Below, piece by piece: positions 1-6,635 of a DNA stretch of 11,808 nucleotides. The notes below the pieces were generated by a model. The model did not search any database. It worked only from the letters and a program-made list of their open reading frames with translations, and was not told the origin of the DNA. Source of the DNA: Candidatus Scatoplasma merdavium (GTDB taxonomy: Bacteria; Bacillota_I; Bacilli_A; RFN20; CAG-288); NCBI GenBank assembly GCA_017694135.1, contig JADING010000098.1, forward strand, positions 1 to 11,808, in the 5' to 3' direction. Within the stretch, counting starts at the first letter, position 1. The number at the start of each line of letters is the position of its first letter. The translations under genes were made by a program, and so were the position numbers.

Positions 1-878
1 GGAGTTGAGGTGGCGTTAAGCAACCAATACAAGGATCCGTAAGTTCCATCTCCATTCAAACTCTTTACGAGCTCTAAATTAGTCTTTGTAGAATGGTCTA
101 GTTTCAAATATTTGTTCGATACCCTGTTAACAGCTGGCTTAAAGTAATCCAGAGAACGTTTCTGCGTCAAAAGAAGGTAATTCATCAATTTTGAAACCGC
201 GATTATTTGCCTCTCATCTTTAAGGTATTTAAAAAGAGGTTCAAAGCTGATATCAACTTGGTCAGAATTGGAATAAGAGATACAGATTTTAGTATTTGAA
301 TGGATAATTTCCACTAACTTTGCATCAATAGAAGTAGAAAGAACCACCTCTTTAACTTCGTAATTAACCAAAGCAGAGAGAACATCTTCATAAGTGTGAT
401 TAACATTTACAACTTCTAAATCACCAGTTGACAAATCAGAGTATGCAACAATGTAAGAATAAGAACAATCAACAACGGTCGCTATGTAGTTGTGATCGTT
501 TCCCTCAACATCTAAGTTTGCTCCCGGAGTAATAATTTGCACGACGTCTCTTTTAACTATTCCTTTTGCTTTTTTCGGATCCTCAAGTTGCTCTACTATG
601 CCGACTTTATGTCCGTTATCCAGCAGCTTTTGCACGTAAGATAAATAAGCGTGATGCGGTATTCCACACATCGGAACCTTATCTTTAACTCCAGCTGACT
701 TACTTGTTAAATACAACTGAAGTTCTTTAGAAGCTAAAACAGCGTCATCAAAAAACATCTCGTAGAAATCACCAAGCCTAAAAAGTATGATCAAATCAGG
801 GTGTTTCTTTTTTACTTCAAGATACTGCTCCATCATCGGAGTAAAGCTCTTTTCTGCTTTCTTTTCTTCTTTCTTCAT
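1..878 (-). CDS. mutS: DNA mismatch repair protein MutS, N-terminal part (cut by window edge)
   Basis: MutS recognises base mismatches and small loops in newly replicated DNA and recruits MutL. The 292 codons present cover the mismatch-binding domain I, the connector domain and the start of the core. Residues 38-40 are the Phe-x-Glu mismatch-reading motif (context GDFYEMFFDD), followed by the family-typical MCGIPHHA stretch, the VGIVEQ..DP segment, and the LELVKSLNG...GSLYWLLN block that opens the core domain. The C-terminal ATPase lies outside the window. The start at 878 is chosen because an upstream ATG at 890 is followed directly by AAT TAG, and because ATGAAGAAAGAAG opens a typical MutS N-terminus. 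No Shine-Dalgarno sequence precedes it; a TGg-TATAAT extended -10 lies only 10 bases upstream, so the message is probably almost leaderless. MutL was not seen in the window. Identification is secure; the start is fairly sure. Confidence 0.96.
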   Translation of the reverse strand, partial: MKKEEKKAEKSFTPMMEQYLEVKKKHPDLIILFRLGDFYEMFFDDAVLASKELQLYLTSKSAGVKDKVPMCGIPHHAYLSYVQKLLDNGHKVGIVEQLEDPKKAKGIVKRDVVQIITPGANLDVEGNDHNYIATVVDCSYSYIVAYSDLSTGDLEVVNVNHTYEDVLSALVNYEVKEVVLSTSIDAKLVEIIHSNTKICISYSNSDQVDISFEPLFKYLKDERQIIAVSKLMNYLLLTQKRSLDYFKPAVNRVSNKYLKLDHSTKTNLELVKSLNGDGTYGSLYWLLNATST

Positions 879-888
879 ACGCTAATTC

Positions 889-894
889 ATTATA
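889..894 (-). promoter_or_regulatory. Extended -10 promoter of mutS, near-leaderless
   Basis: Read on the minus strand the sequence is TGG-TATAAT followed by ten bases and the mutS ATG. A perfect -10 hexamer with the upstream TG of an extended -10 places the transcription start about 4 bases before the start codon. No good -35 hexamer is seen 15-18 bases upstream, as is usual for extended -10 promoters. No ribosome site fits between promoter and start. Confidence 0.6.
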
Positions 895-1047
895 CCAAAA
901 AGAGCTAAAAAAGAAGTTTAAAACCACGCTAGTACCAGCTAACTAACAAGAGAAACAACAAGTTAAAGCATCTCTAACATAATAAGAAGTATTTTCCGCC
1001 CAAGGGCAGTTGAGGCCAGAACTAAGGATCTCCTCTTTGACATTAAA

Positions 1048-1506
1048 TCAGACATAAACGTTATAGTTATCTTTTTTAAGTTGTTTTCCATCTAAAGCGG
1101 AAAGAGACATATTAAGTTTGATTTTGCTGTAAGATGGATCTTCGTAAATATTAAGACGTGGAGCACTATCTAAAGATTCAAATTTCAAATTTAAATAGTT
1201 AGTATTTTCGCTTAATTCTTTAGAAAACTTTGCGCCTTCATTGGTAGCGTTTTTCATATTCTCTGAATAGTATTCAGAAACGCAGTTATCGTCACTTGAA
1301 ATATTTAAAATTTTGTTAGCATCATTAAAATCAAATGGCTGAACATTGCCGTAATTTAGTTTAGCTTCGCTATCTTCGCTTATTGTAAGCATATTAGGAG
1401 CGATAGAATATTCAAATTCATCGATTTTTGCTCCGGTAGAAGAAACGCTTTCAATATAAACAGCAAAATTGTCTGGTACAGTTAATATAAGCAAATTCCT
1501 ATTCAA
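1048..1506 (-). pseudogene. Unrecognised ORF, possible gene remnant with in-frame TGA
   Basis: I do not recognise this 152-codon frame. It is acidic and rich in Asn/Ser/Tyr with alternating beta-strand-like stretches, and has no clear signal peptide, membrane span or known motif. The only available start is TTG at 1506; the frame is already open from 1544, just after a TGA, so it runs through the hsp20 terminator hairpin. An AGGGG in that hairpin arm sits 8-9 bases before TTG and is the only ribosome-site candidate. No promoter is visible. After the TGA at 1048-1050 the same frame stays open for 34 more codons to a TAG at 943-945, encoding a Cys-containing tail (segment GLNCPWAENTSYYVRDAL). 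A missing ATG plus an in-frame stop suggests a decayed gene for a secreted or surface protein; a short live gene or chance cannot be excluded. If it is not a gene, 879-1571 holds no gene. Confidence 0.35.
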
Positions 1507-1510
1507 AAAT

Positions 1511-1539
1511 AAAACCCCTACAACGTTCAGTTGCAGGGG
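1511..1539 (-). terminator. Intrinsic terminator of hsp20
   Basis: On the minus strand the arm CCCCTGCAAC, a 5-base TGAAC loop and GTTGTAGGGG form a 10-bp stem with one G-T pair, followed at once by TTTT-ATTTTT. It lies 32 bases after the hsp20 stop codon, so it ends that transcript. The plus strand lacks a good T-run after the stem. Confidence 0.85.
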
Positions 1540-1571
1540 TCAAATTAATTCAACAGTTCATGCAATTCTGT

Positions 1572-2012
1572 TTACTTAATTTCAATAGATTTTTTGATGG
1601 GTTTTTCTTCAACGGGCTTTTTAACAGATATTTCTAGTAAGCCGTTGTTCATACTAGCAGAAATATCAGTTTCCTTGACATCCTCACCAACATAGAAAGA
1701 ACGGCTGTAAGTTCCGTAAGCGCGCTCTTGGCGAATTAAGCGACCTTTTTTATCGTTTTCTGTCTCTTCGTGCTTACGCGAAGCTTGAATAGTCAAATAA
1801 CCATCCTCCAAGTTAATAGAGACATCTTCTTTTTTGATACCAGGAACTTCGATGTTAAAATCGTATCTATCATCGTGCTCGGCAATATCGGTTTTCATAA
1901 TCGAATGAGAATCCTCTCTGAAAGCGGGATAATCAAAGAAAGATGAGAACAAAGGTCCAAACATACCTACCTCATTTTTTCTCCCGTGATTATTGTTGTT
2001 TCTATTTTCCAT
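1572..2012 (-). CDS. hsp20: Hsp20 small heat-shock protein (alpha-crystallin family)
   Basis: Small heat-shock proteins bind unfolding proteins without ATP and hold them for refolding by DnaK/ClpB. This 146-residue protein has a short Asn-rich N-terminus with FGPLFSSFFDYPAF (18-31), an alpha-crystallin domain from about residue 40 to 132 (TDIAEHDDRYDFNIEVPGIKK, then the GYLTIQASRK strand and the GLLEISVKKP end), and the C-terminal I-x-I anchor motif as IEI (143-145) used in oligomer assembly. The start at 2012 is chosen because CCTCCT (AGGAGG on the coding strand) at 2021-2026 sits 8 bases upstream; a further in-frame start at 2039 falls inside a CIRCE operator and has no ribosome site. It stands alone, with its own sigma-A-type promoter, two CIRCE operators and a terminator, so it is expected to be HrcA-repressed and heat-induced. 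Confidence 0.95.
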   Translation of the reverse strand: MENRNNNNHGRKNEVGMFGPLFSSFFDYPAFREDSHSIMKTDIAEHDDRYDFNIEVPGIKKEDVSINLEDGYLTIQASRKHEETENDKKGRLIRQERAYGTYSRSFYVGEDVKETDISASMNNGLLEISVKKPVEEKPIKKSIEIK

Positions 2013-2020
2013 AATTGTTT

Positions 2021-2026
2021 CCTCCT
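2021..2026 (-). promoter_or_regulatory. Ribosome-binding site that fixes the hsp20 start
   Basis: AGGAGG on the minus strand, 8 bases before the ATG at 2012. It selects this start over the upstream in-frame ATG at 2039. Confidence 0.85.
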
Positions 2027-2032
2027 GTTTTT

Positions 2033-2059
2033 TTAGCACTCACTTTCCTCAAGTGCTAA
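2033..2059 (-). promoter_or_regulatory. CIRCE operator 1 (HrcA site) at hsp20 transcription start
   Basis: TTAGCACTC, nine bases, AAGTGCTAA: this matches the CIRCE consensus (TTAGCACTC-N9-GAGTGCTAA) at 17 of 18 arm positions. It covers the expected hsp20 transcription start just downstream of the -10, the standard position for HrcA repression, and would also form a hairpin in the mRNA leader just before the ribosome site. Confidence 0.93.
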
Positions 2060-2063
2060 CTTT

Positions 2064-2091
2064 ATTCTACTCCATTTTTTAGCACTGTCAA
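2064..2091 (-). promoter_or_regulatory. hsp20 sigma-A-type promoter
   Basis: On the minus strand a perfect -35 TTGACA (2086-2091) is separated by 16 bases from a -10 TAGAAT (2064-2069). The -35 lies inside CIRCE 2 and the start point inside CIRCE 1, so HrcA could block both polymerase binding and initiation. Confidence 0.85.
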
Positions 2092-2105
2092 GTGGTAAGT
2101 GCTAA
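2079..2105. promoter_or_regulatory. CIRCE operator 2 (HrcA site), shared divergent region
   Basis: TTAGCACTG, nine bases, AAGTGCTAA: 16 of 18 CIRCE arm positions. It overlaps the hsp20 -35 box and is 46 bases from operator 1 start to start. It lies 78 bases before the copper ATPase start codon, so it might also affect that divergent gene; this is inference. Confidence 0.85.
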
Positions 2106-2173
2106 CTTTTTTTAAAAAACATTTGAGCGTTTGAAATGATAAAAAAATTCAATAACTTTATATTTAAAGTAAC

Positions 2174-2178
2174 GGAGG
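2174..2178 (+). promoter_or_regulatory. Ribosome-binding site that fixes the copper ATPase start
   Basis: GGAGG five bases before ATG at 2184. An in-frame ATG at 2136 has no ribosome site and would add 16 residues ahead of the metal-binding domain. Confidence 0.8.
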
Positions 2179-2183
2179 TAGGT

Positions 2184-4463
2184 ATGGAAGAAAAATTCAA
2201 AGTCGAAGGTATGACCTGCGCGTCTTGCCAAGCCCACGTCAATCAAGCTGTATCTAAACTAAAAGGTGTTGTTGACTGCAATGTATCTCTGGTAGAAAAA
2301 AACATGGTCGTCAACTTTGATGAAAACCAACTCAGCGAAGATCAAATTTGTCAGGCTGTAGAAAAAGCCGGATATAAAGCTAGCATATTCATTGAAAAAA
2401 GCTACAAGGAGATGATGAGAGAAAAGCAGGCTGAAATTACTAAGCGCCGCAACAGACTCATTGTCACTTTAATATTCACTGCCGCTTTAATGATTTTCTG
2501 TATGTGGCACATGTTTGCTAGCGATTTTAACTGGTGGTTTTTTACCATGGATCCACTGATTGTCATCCCCGTTCAAATCGTTTTGTTAGTCCCTATCTTA
2601 GCTTTAAACTTTGGATATTTTACCAGAGGCTTTAAGGCGCTAATTACTTTGAAACCAAACATGGATTCGCTTATCGCTATCGGTTCTTTTGCTTCAGTAG
2701 TGTATGGTTTGTATTCATTTATTTATATTATTTATTTAACAATTAACGGCGATCCTAACGGAATGATTCACTCCCTTTCGCATAACATCTATTTTGAATC
2801 GGCAGGTACTATCGTTGGACTGGTATCTTTAGGTAAGTATTTTGAATCCCGTTCTGTGGATAAGACAATGTCTTCAATTTACCGCCTCATGGAACTTTCT
2901 CCAGAAGAAGCTAACGTTATTGAAAACGGAAAAGAAGTGACGAAAAAAATTGAGAAGGTCGCAATCGGTGATAAAATTATCATTCGTCCTGGTAACCGAA
3001 TACCTTTAGACGGAATTATTGAATCTGGGTATGGGGAAATGGATGAATCTTCCATTTCTGGAGAAGCGATTCCCGTATATAAAAAAGAAAATGACAAGGT
3101 CATATCTGGAACTATCTGCAAGCAAGGCACTTTTGTGTTTAAAGTTACAACCATCGGAAAAGATACAACTTTAAATAAAATTATTACCATGGTTCAAGAA
3201 GCAGCAAACTCCAAAGCAAAGATTGCTAAATTGGTAGATAAAGTCGCCTTGATATTTGTCCCTGTTGTTATCCTTATTGCGCTTATTACATTTGGAGTGT
3301 GGATGATAATTAGCAAAGCTGATGTTAATACCTCCTTCAATTACGCCATCTCTGTCCTAGTAATTTCTTGTCCTTGCGCCTTAGGATTAGCTACCCCAGT
3401 AGCAATCATGGTTGGTACTGGAAAAGGAGCAGAAAATGGAATTTTAATTAAATCGGCTGAAGCCTTAGAAAACCTCGCTTCAATCGATACTGTTGTCTTT
3501 GATAAAACCGGGACGATCACTAAAGGTATCATGGAAGTCTCTGACATTTCTCTTCCGCAAGAAGAGCTTTCTAATATCTGCTCTTTAGAAAACTGTTCCG
3601 ATCATCCTCTTTCTAAAGCTGTTTACAATTACGCGAGTAAAAATAACATTCCTTTTAAAGATGTAAGTAGTTTCACTTACGTTCCCGGCGAAGGTATCAA
3701 AGGTCAAATTGAGGATGACGCTTATTTAATCGGCAATAAAAAAATGTGTCTAAATTATTTAACTGCTGATGCTGAAAAAGCTTATCAAAATCTCTCTAAT
3801 CAAGGTAAAACGGTCATGTTTGTTATCAAGAACGGAAATTACGTAGGTTACATTGGTATTTCCGATTCTTTAAAGGAAACTTCTTTGCAAGCAGTCAGAG
3901 ACTTAAAAAATCTCGACCGCGATGTCTATATGCTTACTGGGGACAATATCAATGCCGCTAAATACATCGCTTCAAAATCTGAAATCGAACATTACATCGG
4001 AGATGTTAAACCAGATCAAAAACTTGATGTCATAAAAAAACTCCAGCAAGAAGGTAAAAAAGTCTGCATGGTCGGGGATGGAATTAACGATTCTCCCTCT
4101 TTGATTCAAGCCGATGTCGGTATGGCAATCGGAGCTGGATCCGATGTCGCTTTAGATAGCGCCGATATCGTTTTAATACGTTCAGATTTAGCAGATGTGG
4201 TTTCTGCTATTGAACTATCTAAACACGTAGTAAGAACAATTAAAGGAAATCTCTTCTGGGCTTTCTTTTACAATGCCATCGCTATTCCTTTAGCAGCTGG
4301 ATGCCTGTCTTTTGCTCCGCTTAATATCACTTTGAACCCAATGATTGCTTCCTTAGCTATGGCTCTTAGCTCAGTAACAGTCGTTTTAAATGCGTTGCGC
4401 TTAAATTTTTTCAAAAGAAAGAATTACAATAATGATAAGGAGACAAGTAAAAATGTTATTTAA
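2184..4463 (+). CDS. copA: Copper-type P1B ATPase (CopA-like exporter)
   Basis: A membrane pump of 759 residues that uses ATP to move Cu+ (possibly Ag+) across the membrane, normally outward for detoxification. Domains in order: N-terminal heavy-metal-binding domain with GMTCASC (9-15); hydrophobic transmembrane segments from about 90; actuator domain with SGEA (Glu 294; many relatives have TGES/GEP); CPC copper site in the membrane (Cys 396, Cys 398); phosphorylated DKTGT (Asp 440); the P1B His-Pro pair (474-475); GDGIND hinge (631-636). The TM7 Tyr-Asn pair (696-697) and TM8 Met-x-x-Ser-Ser (726-730) are the usual Cu+ signature. The start at 2184 is set by GGAGG. The end overlaps the copper chaperone gene by 11 bases, so the two are probably translation-coupled. 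No CopY-type operator or clear promoter is visible upstream; CIRCE 2 lies close by. Confidence 0.95.
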   Translation: MEEKFKVEGMTCASCQAHVNQAVSKLKGVVDCNVSLVEKNMVVNFDENQLSEDQICQAVEKAGYKASIFIEKSYKEMMREKQAEITKRRNRLIVTLIFTAALMIFCMWHMFASDFNWWFFTMDPLIVIPVQIVLLVPILALNFGYFTRGFKALITLKPNMDSLIAIGSFASVVYGLYSFIYIIYLTINGDPNGMIHSLSHNIYFESAGTIVGLVSLGKYFESRSVDKTMSSIYRLMELSPEEANVIENGKEVTKKIEKVAIGDKIIIRPGNRIPLDGIIESGYGEMDESSISGEAIPVYKKENDKVISGTICKQGTFVFKVTTIGKDTTLNKIITMVQEAANSKAKIAKLVDKVALIFVPVVILIALITFGVWMIISKADVNTSFNYAISVLVISCPCALGLATPVAIMVGTGKGAENGILIKSAEALENLASIDTVVFDKTGTITKGIMEVSDISLPQEELSNICSLENCSDHPLSKAVYNYASKNNIPFKDVSSFTYVPGEGIKGQIEDDAYLIGNKKMCLNYLTADAEKAYQNLSNQGKTVMFVIKNGNYVGYIGISDSLKETSLQAVRDLKNLDRDVYMLTGDNINAAKYIASKSEIEHYIGDVKPDQKLDVIKKLQQEGKKVCMVGDGINDSPSLIQADVGMAIGAGSDVALDSADIVLIRSDLADVVSAIELSKHVVRTIKGNLFWAFFYNAIAIPLAAGCLSFAPLNITLNPMIASLAMALSSVTVVLNALRLNFFKRKNYNNDKETSKNVI

Positions 4464-4674
4464 ATCTGAAACCCAAGAGTTAGTCATTGAAGGAATGAGC
4501 TGCCCTCACTGCGCTAATCACGTCAAAGAAGCTTTAGAAAAACTCGGTGTTAAAGTTAAATCAGTTGATCATAAAAGCGGACTCGCAGAAGTCAAAACTA
4601 AAACTAAGCTCGATTTTGAAACTTACAAAAAAGCTGTAGAAGAAGCCGGTTACACTTTAAAAGAGGTGAGATAG
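4453..4674 (+). CDS. copZ: Copper chaperone, CopZ-like HMA protein
   Basis: A 73-residue single heavy-metal-associated domain with GMSCPHC (Cys 17 and Cys 20), expected to hold Cu+ in the cytosol and hand it to the neighbouring ATPase. The beta-alpha-beta-beta-alpha-beta layout is readable: ELVIEG strand, CANHVKEALEKL helix, VKVKSVDHKSGLAEVKT strands, FETYKKAVEEAGYTL helix and strand. The start at 4453 has AAGGAG at 4437-4442 ten bases upstream; an in-frame ATG at 4432 would add seven residues ahead of the conserved fold and lacks a ribosome site. It overlaps the ATPase gene by 11 bases, and its TAG stop shares its last base with the GTG start of glpK. Naming as copZ rests on motif, size and context. 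Confidence 0.9.
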   Translation: MLFKSETQELVIEGMSCPHCANHVKEALEKLGVKVKSVDHKSGLAEVKTKTKLDFETYKKAVEEAGYTLKEVR

Positions 4675-6164
4675 TGAAAACTATCTGTGTGCTTGATCAA
4701 GGCACAACTTCGACTCGAGCAATAGTTTACGACTTAAGCGGAAACGTTTTAGTTTCCGTTCAAAAAGATTTCAATCAGTATTACCCTAAATCAGGTTGGG
4801 TTGAACACGATCCAATGGAAATTTACGCTGATGCTTACTCAGCTATTATTGAAGCCTACACCAAGGCTTCAATAGACATTTCTTCATGTTTAGGAATTGG
4901 CATTACCAATCAACGCGAAACCCTAGTAGCTTTCTCTAAAAAAGATGGCAAGCCGTTTTACAACGCTATAGTTTGGCAATGCAGAAGAACCGCAGAAAGA
5001 ATCGAAGAAATTAGAAAAGATAGCTCATTAAGCAAATACATCCATAAAACCACCGGATTAATTCCCGATTCATACTTCTCTGCTTCGAAGATGGAATGGA
5101 TAATAGATAACGTTTCTGAAGCAAAAGAAGCTTTAAAAAACGGCGACTTGCTTTTCGGAACTATCGACACGTATTTAACTTACCGCCTTACCAAAGGAAA
5201 GATCTTTAAAACCGATTATACTAACGCCTCCCGCACCATGCTTTTCGATATTGAAAAACTCTGCTGGGACCCGTATTTATGCAAGCTTTTTAAAGTACCT
5301 ATTTCTTGCTTACCAGAAGTCTGCCCTTCTTCCTCAGATTACGGTGAAGTTGAGCTTTTTAATCAGAAAATCAAAATCTGCGCTTTAGTCGGAGATCAAC
5401 AGTCATCTTTATTTGGACTAAATTGCTTTAAAAAAGGCGAAGCAAAATGCACCTATGGAACTGGCGGTTTCGTTTTAATTAACACTTTAGATACTAAACC
5501 AGTTTCCTCATCTGGACTTATTACCACCCTTTCTGCTCAAACCGAAAAAGAAAAACCGTCTTACGCGTTAGAAGGTTCAGTCTTCATTGCTGGTGCGCTA
5601 GTTAAATGGCTTAAAGAAAACATGCGTTTCATTAACGATCCAGCTGACAGTGAATACTTTGCATTAAAAGCTAAATCATCTAACGGAGTTTACATTGTTC
5701 CAGCATTTACTGGCTTAGGTGCACCGTATTGGGACATGTATGCAAGAGGAACCGTTTTTGGCTTAACAAGGAGCACCACGAGAGAAGAGATAATTCGTGC
5801 CAGCTTAGAATCGATAGCTTATCAGATTCAAGACCTTCTCGAAGTCTTAAGAAAAGACACCGGCTTACAAATCGATGGTTTAAAAGTCGACGGAGGGTGT
5901 TCAGCAAACAATTTCCTCATGCAATTTCAAGCCGATATTTCTAACATCTACGTCCTTAAAAGCCCAAACAAAGAATCGACAGCACTAGGAGCTTTTTATC
6001 TAGCTGGTATCCAAGCCGGAGCCTTCAGCCTCAATGACATATTAAGCAGAGAAAAAGAATACACTTCCTTTAGTCCTAAATTAGGAGAAATCGAAAGGCA
6101 GAAATTAATCAAAAGGTGGAAAAAAGCTGTCAAAATGTCATTAGGATGGTCTAAAGAAGACTGA
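4674..6164 (+). CDS. glpK: Glycerol kinase
   Basis: Phosphorylates glycerol to sn-glycerol 3-phosphate with ATP in the cytosol, feeding glycolysis and lipid synthesis. The 496-residue length is normal. FGGY-kinase marks: DQGTTSTR at the N-terminus (8-15), GITNQRET, AIVWQCRRT, the YTNASRTMLF segment, catalytic Asp 241 in LVGDQQSSLFG, the CTYGTGGF adenine-side loop, GLGAPYWD and the C-terminal VDGGCSANNFLMQFQAD. The GTG start overlaps the chaperone stop by one base; AGAGGTGAG just upstream serves as ribosome site. No glycerol facilitator (glpF) or glycerol-phosphate oxidase is adjacent, which is unusual for the family. By recall of the Bacillus and Enterococcus enzymes, the His phosphorylated by HPr maps to a Glu here (VELF segment), so PTS control may be absent. 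It ends with TGA. Confidence 0.97.
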   Translation: MKTICVLDQGTTSTRAIVYDLSGNVLVSVQKDFNQYYPKSGWVEHDPMEIYADAYSAIIEAYTKASIDISSCLGIGITNQRETLVAFSKKDGKPFYNAIVWQCRRTAERIEEIRKDSSLSKYIHKTTGLIPDSYFSASKMEWIIDNVSEAKEALKNGDLLFGTIDTYLTYRLTKGKIFKTDYTNASRTMLFDIEKLCWDPYLCKLFKVPISCLPEVCPSSSDYGEVELFNQKIKICALVGDQQSSLFGLNCFKKGEAKCTYGTGGFVLINTLDTKPVSSSGLITTLSAQTEKEKPSYALEGSVFIAGALVKWLKENMRFINDPADSEYFALKAKSSNGVYIVPAFTGLGAPYWDMYARGTVFGLTRSTTREEIIRASLESIAYQIQDLLEVLRKDTGLQIDGLKVDGGCSANNFLMQFQADISNIYVLKSPNKESTALGAFYLAGIQAGAFSLNDILSREKEYTSFSPKLGEIERQKLIKRWKKAVKMSLGWSKED

Positions 6165-6173
6165 AAGTTGTGC

Positions 6174-6179
6174 TAAACT
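6174..6179 (+). promoter_or_regulatory. Probable extended -10 promoter of dut, near-leaderless
   Basis: TGc-TAAACT lies 10 bases after the glpK stop and 9 bases before the dut ATG, so transcription would begin about 3 bases before the start codon. There is no ribosome site between glpK and dut. The -35 region is weak. Spacing closely resembles the mutS promoter. Confidence 0.45.
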
Positions 6180-6188
6180 ATTTTTCGT

Positions 6189-6626
6189 ATGAATAGAAAA
6201 TTTTTTTGCGTTTCTAGTTGCCCTGATGCATCTTTACCAGCTCGCTCTACTCTAGCCTCAGCTGGGTACGATCTATCGTGCTATGAAGAAACCACAATAC
6301 AACCTAAAGAGAACAAACTTGTAAGAACTGGTATCAAAGCCGAATTCCCTTCTGACGAAGTCCTTTTAGTTTTTGCCCGCTCTTCCCTTTTCAAGAAAAA
6401 GAAGCTGATGTTAGCTAACTCAGTCGGAGTCATTGATTCTGACTATTTCAACAATGAAGCTAACGAAGGGGAGATTCTTATTAATCTAGTTAATATGTCA
6501 GATAGCGTAGTAACATTGGAAAAAGACGAAAGAATAGCCCAAGCCATTTTTGTCAAATTCTTAAAAACCGATGATGATGAAACTGACTCAGTTCGCAAAG
6601 GCGGATACGGCTCTACCGGTAAATAA
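6189..6626 (+). CDS. dut: dUTP diphosphatase (trimeric dUTPase)
   Basis: Cleaves dUTP to dUMP and pyrophosphate, keeping uracil out of DNA and supplying dUMP for thymidylate synthesis. The 145 residues carry all five motifs of the trimeric family: ASAGYDL (23-29), RSSL (64-67, here followed by FKKKK), NSVGVIDSDY (77-86, catalytic Asp 83) with the FNNEANEGEI insertion common in Firmicutes and phage forms, DERIAQAIF (113-121), and the C-terminal glycine-rich arm RKGGYGSTG (136-144). The start at 6189 lies 24 bases after glpK, with no Shine-Dalgarno sequence but an extended -10 close upstream. The next gene follows after 9 bases, suggesting co-transcription with it. Nothing looks broken. Confidence 0.95.
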   Translation: MNRKFFCVSSCPDASLPARSTLASAGYDLSCYEETTIQPKENKLVRTGIKAEFPSDEVLLVFARSSLFKKKKLMLANSVGVIDSDYFNNEANEGEILINLVNMSDSVVTLEKDERIAQAIFVKFLKTDDDETDSVRKGGYGSTGK

Positions 6627-6635
6627 GGAGAAATA

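Noticed and set aside
943..1050. TGA read as tryptophan (Mollicutes code 4) or selenocysteine
   Set aside because: Three genes end naturally in TGA (glpK, the MazF-fold gene and the 224-residue gene) and all Trp codons in intact genes are TGG. I see no convincing selenocysteine insertion hairpin.
2106..2150. CopY/CsoR-type copper operator before the ATPase
   Set aside because: No TACAnnTGTA-like box; only a weak CATTT...AAATG inverted pair, which is expected by chance in AT-rich DNA.
2879..3547. Leftward ORFs opposite the copper ATPase
   Set aside because: They lie fully inside a well-conserved gene on the other strand, have no ribosome site, and their translations show no family features.
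4958..5944. Extra ORFs on both strands inside glpK
   Set aside because: They are shadows of the glycerol kinase frame, with odd composition and no start signals.
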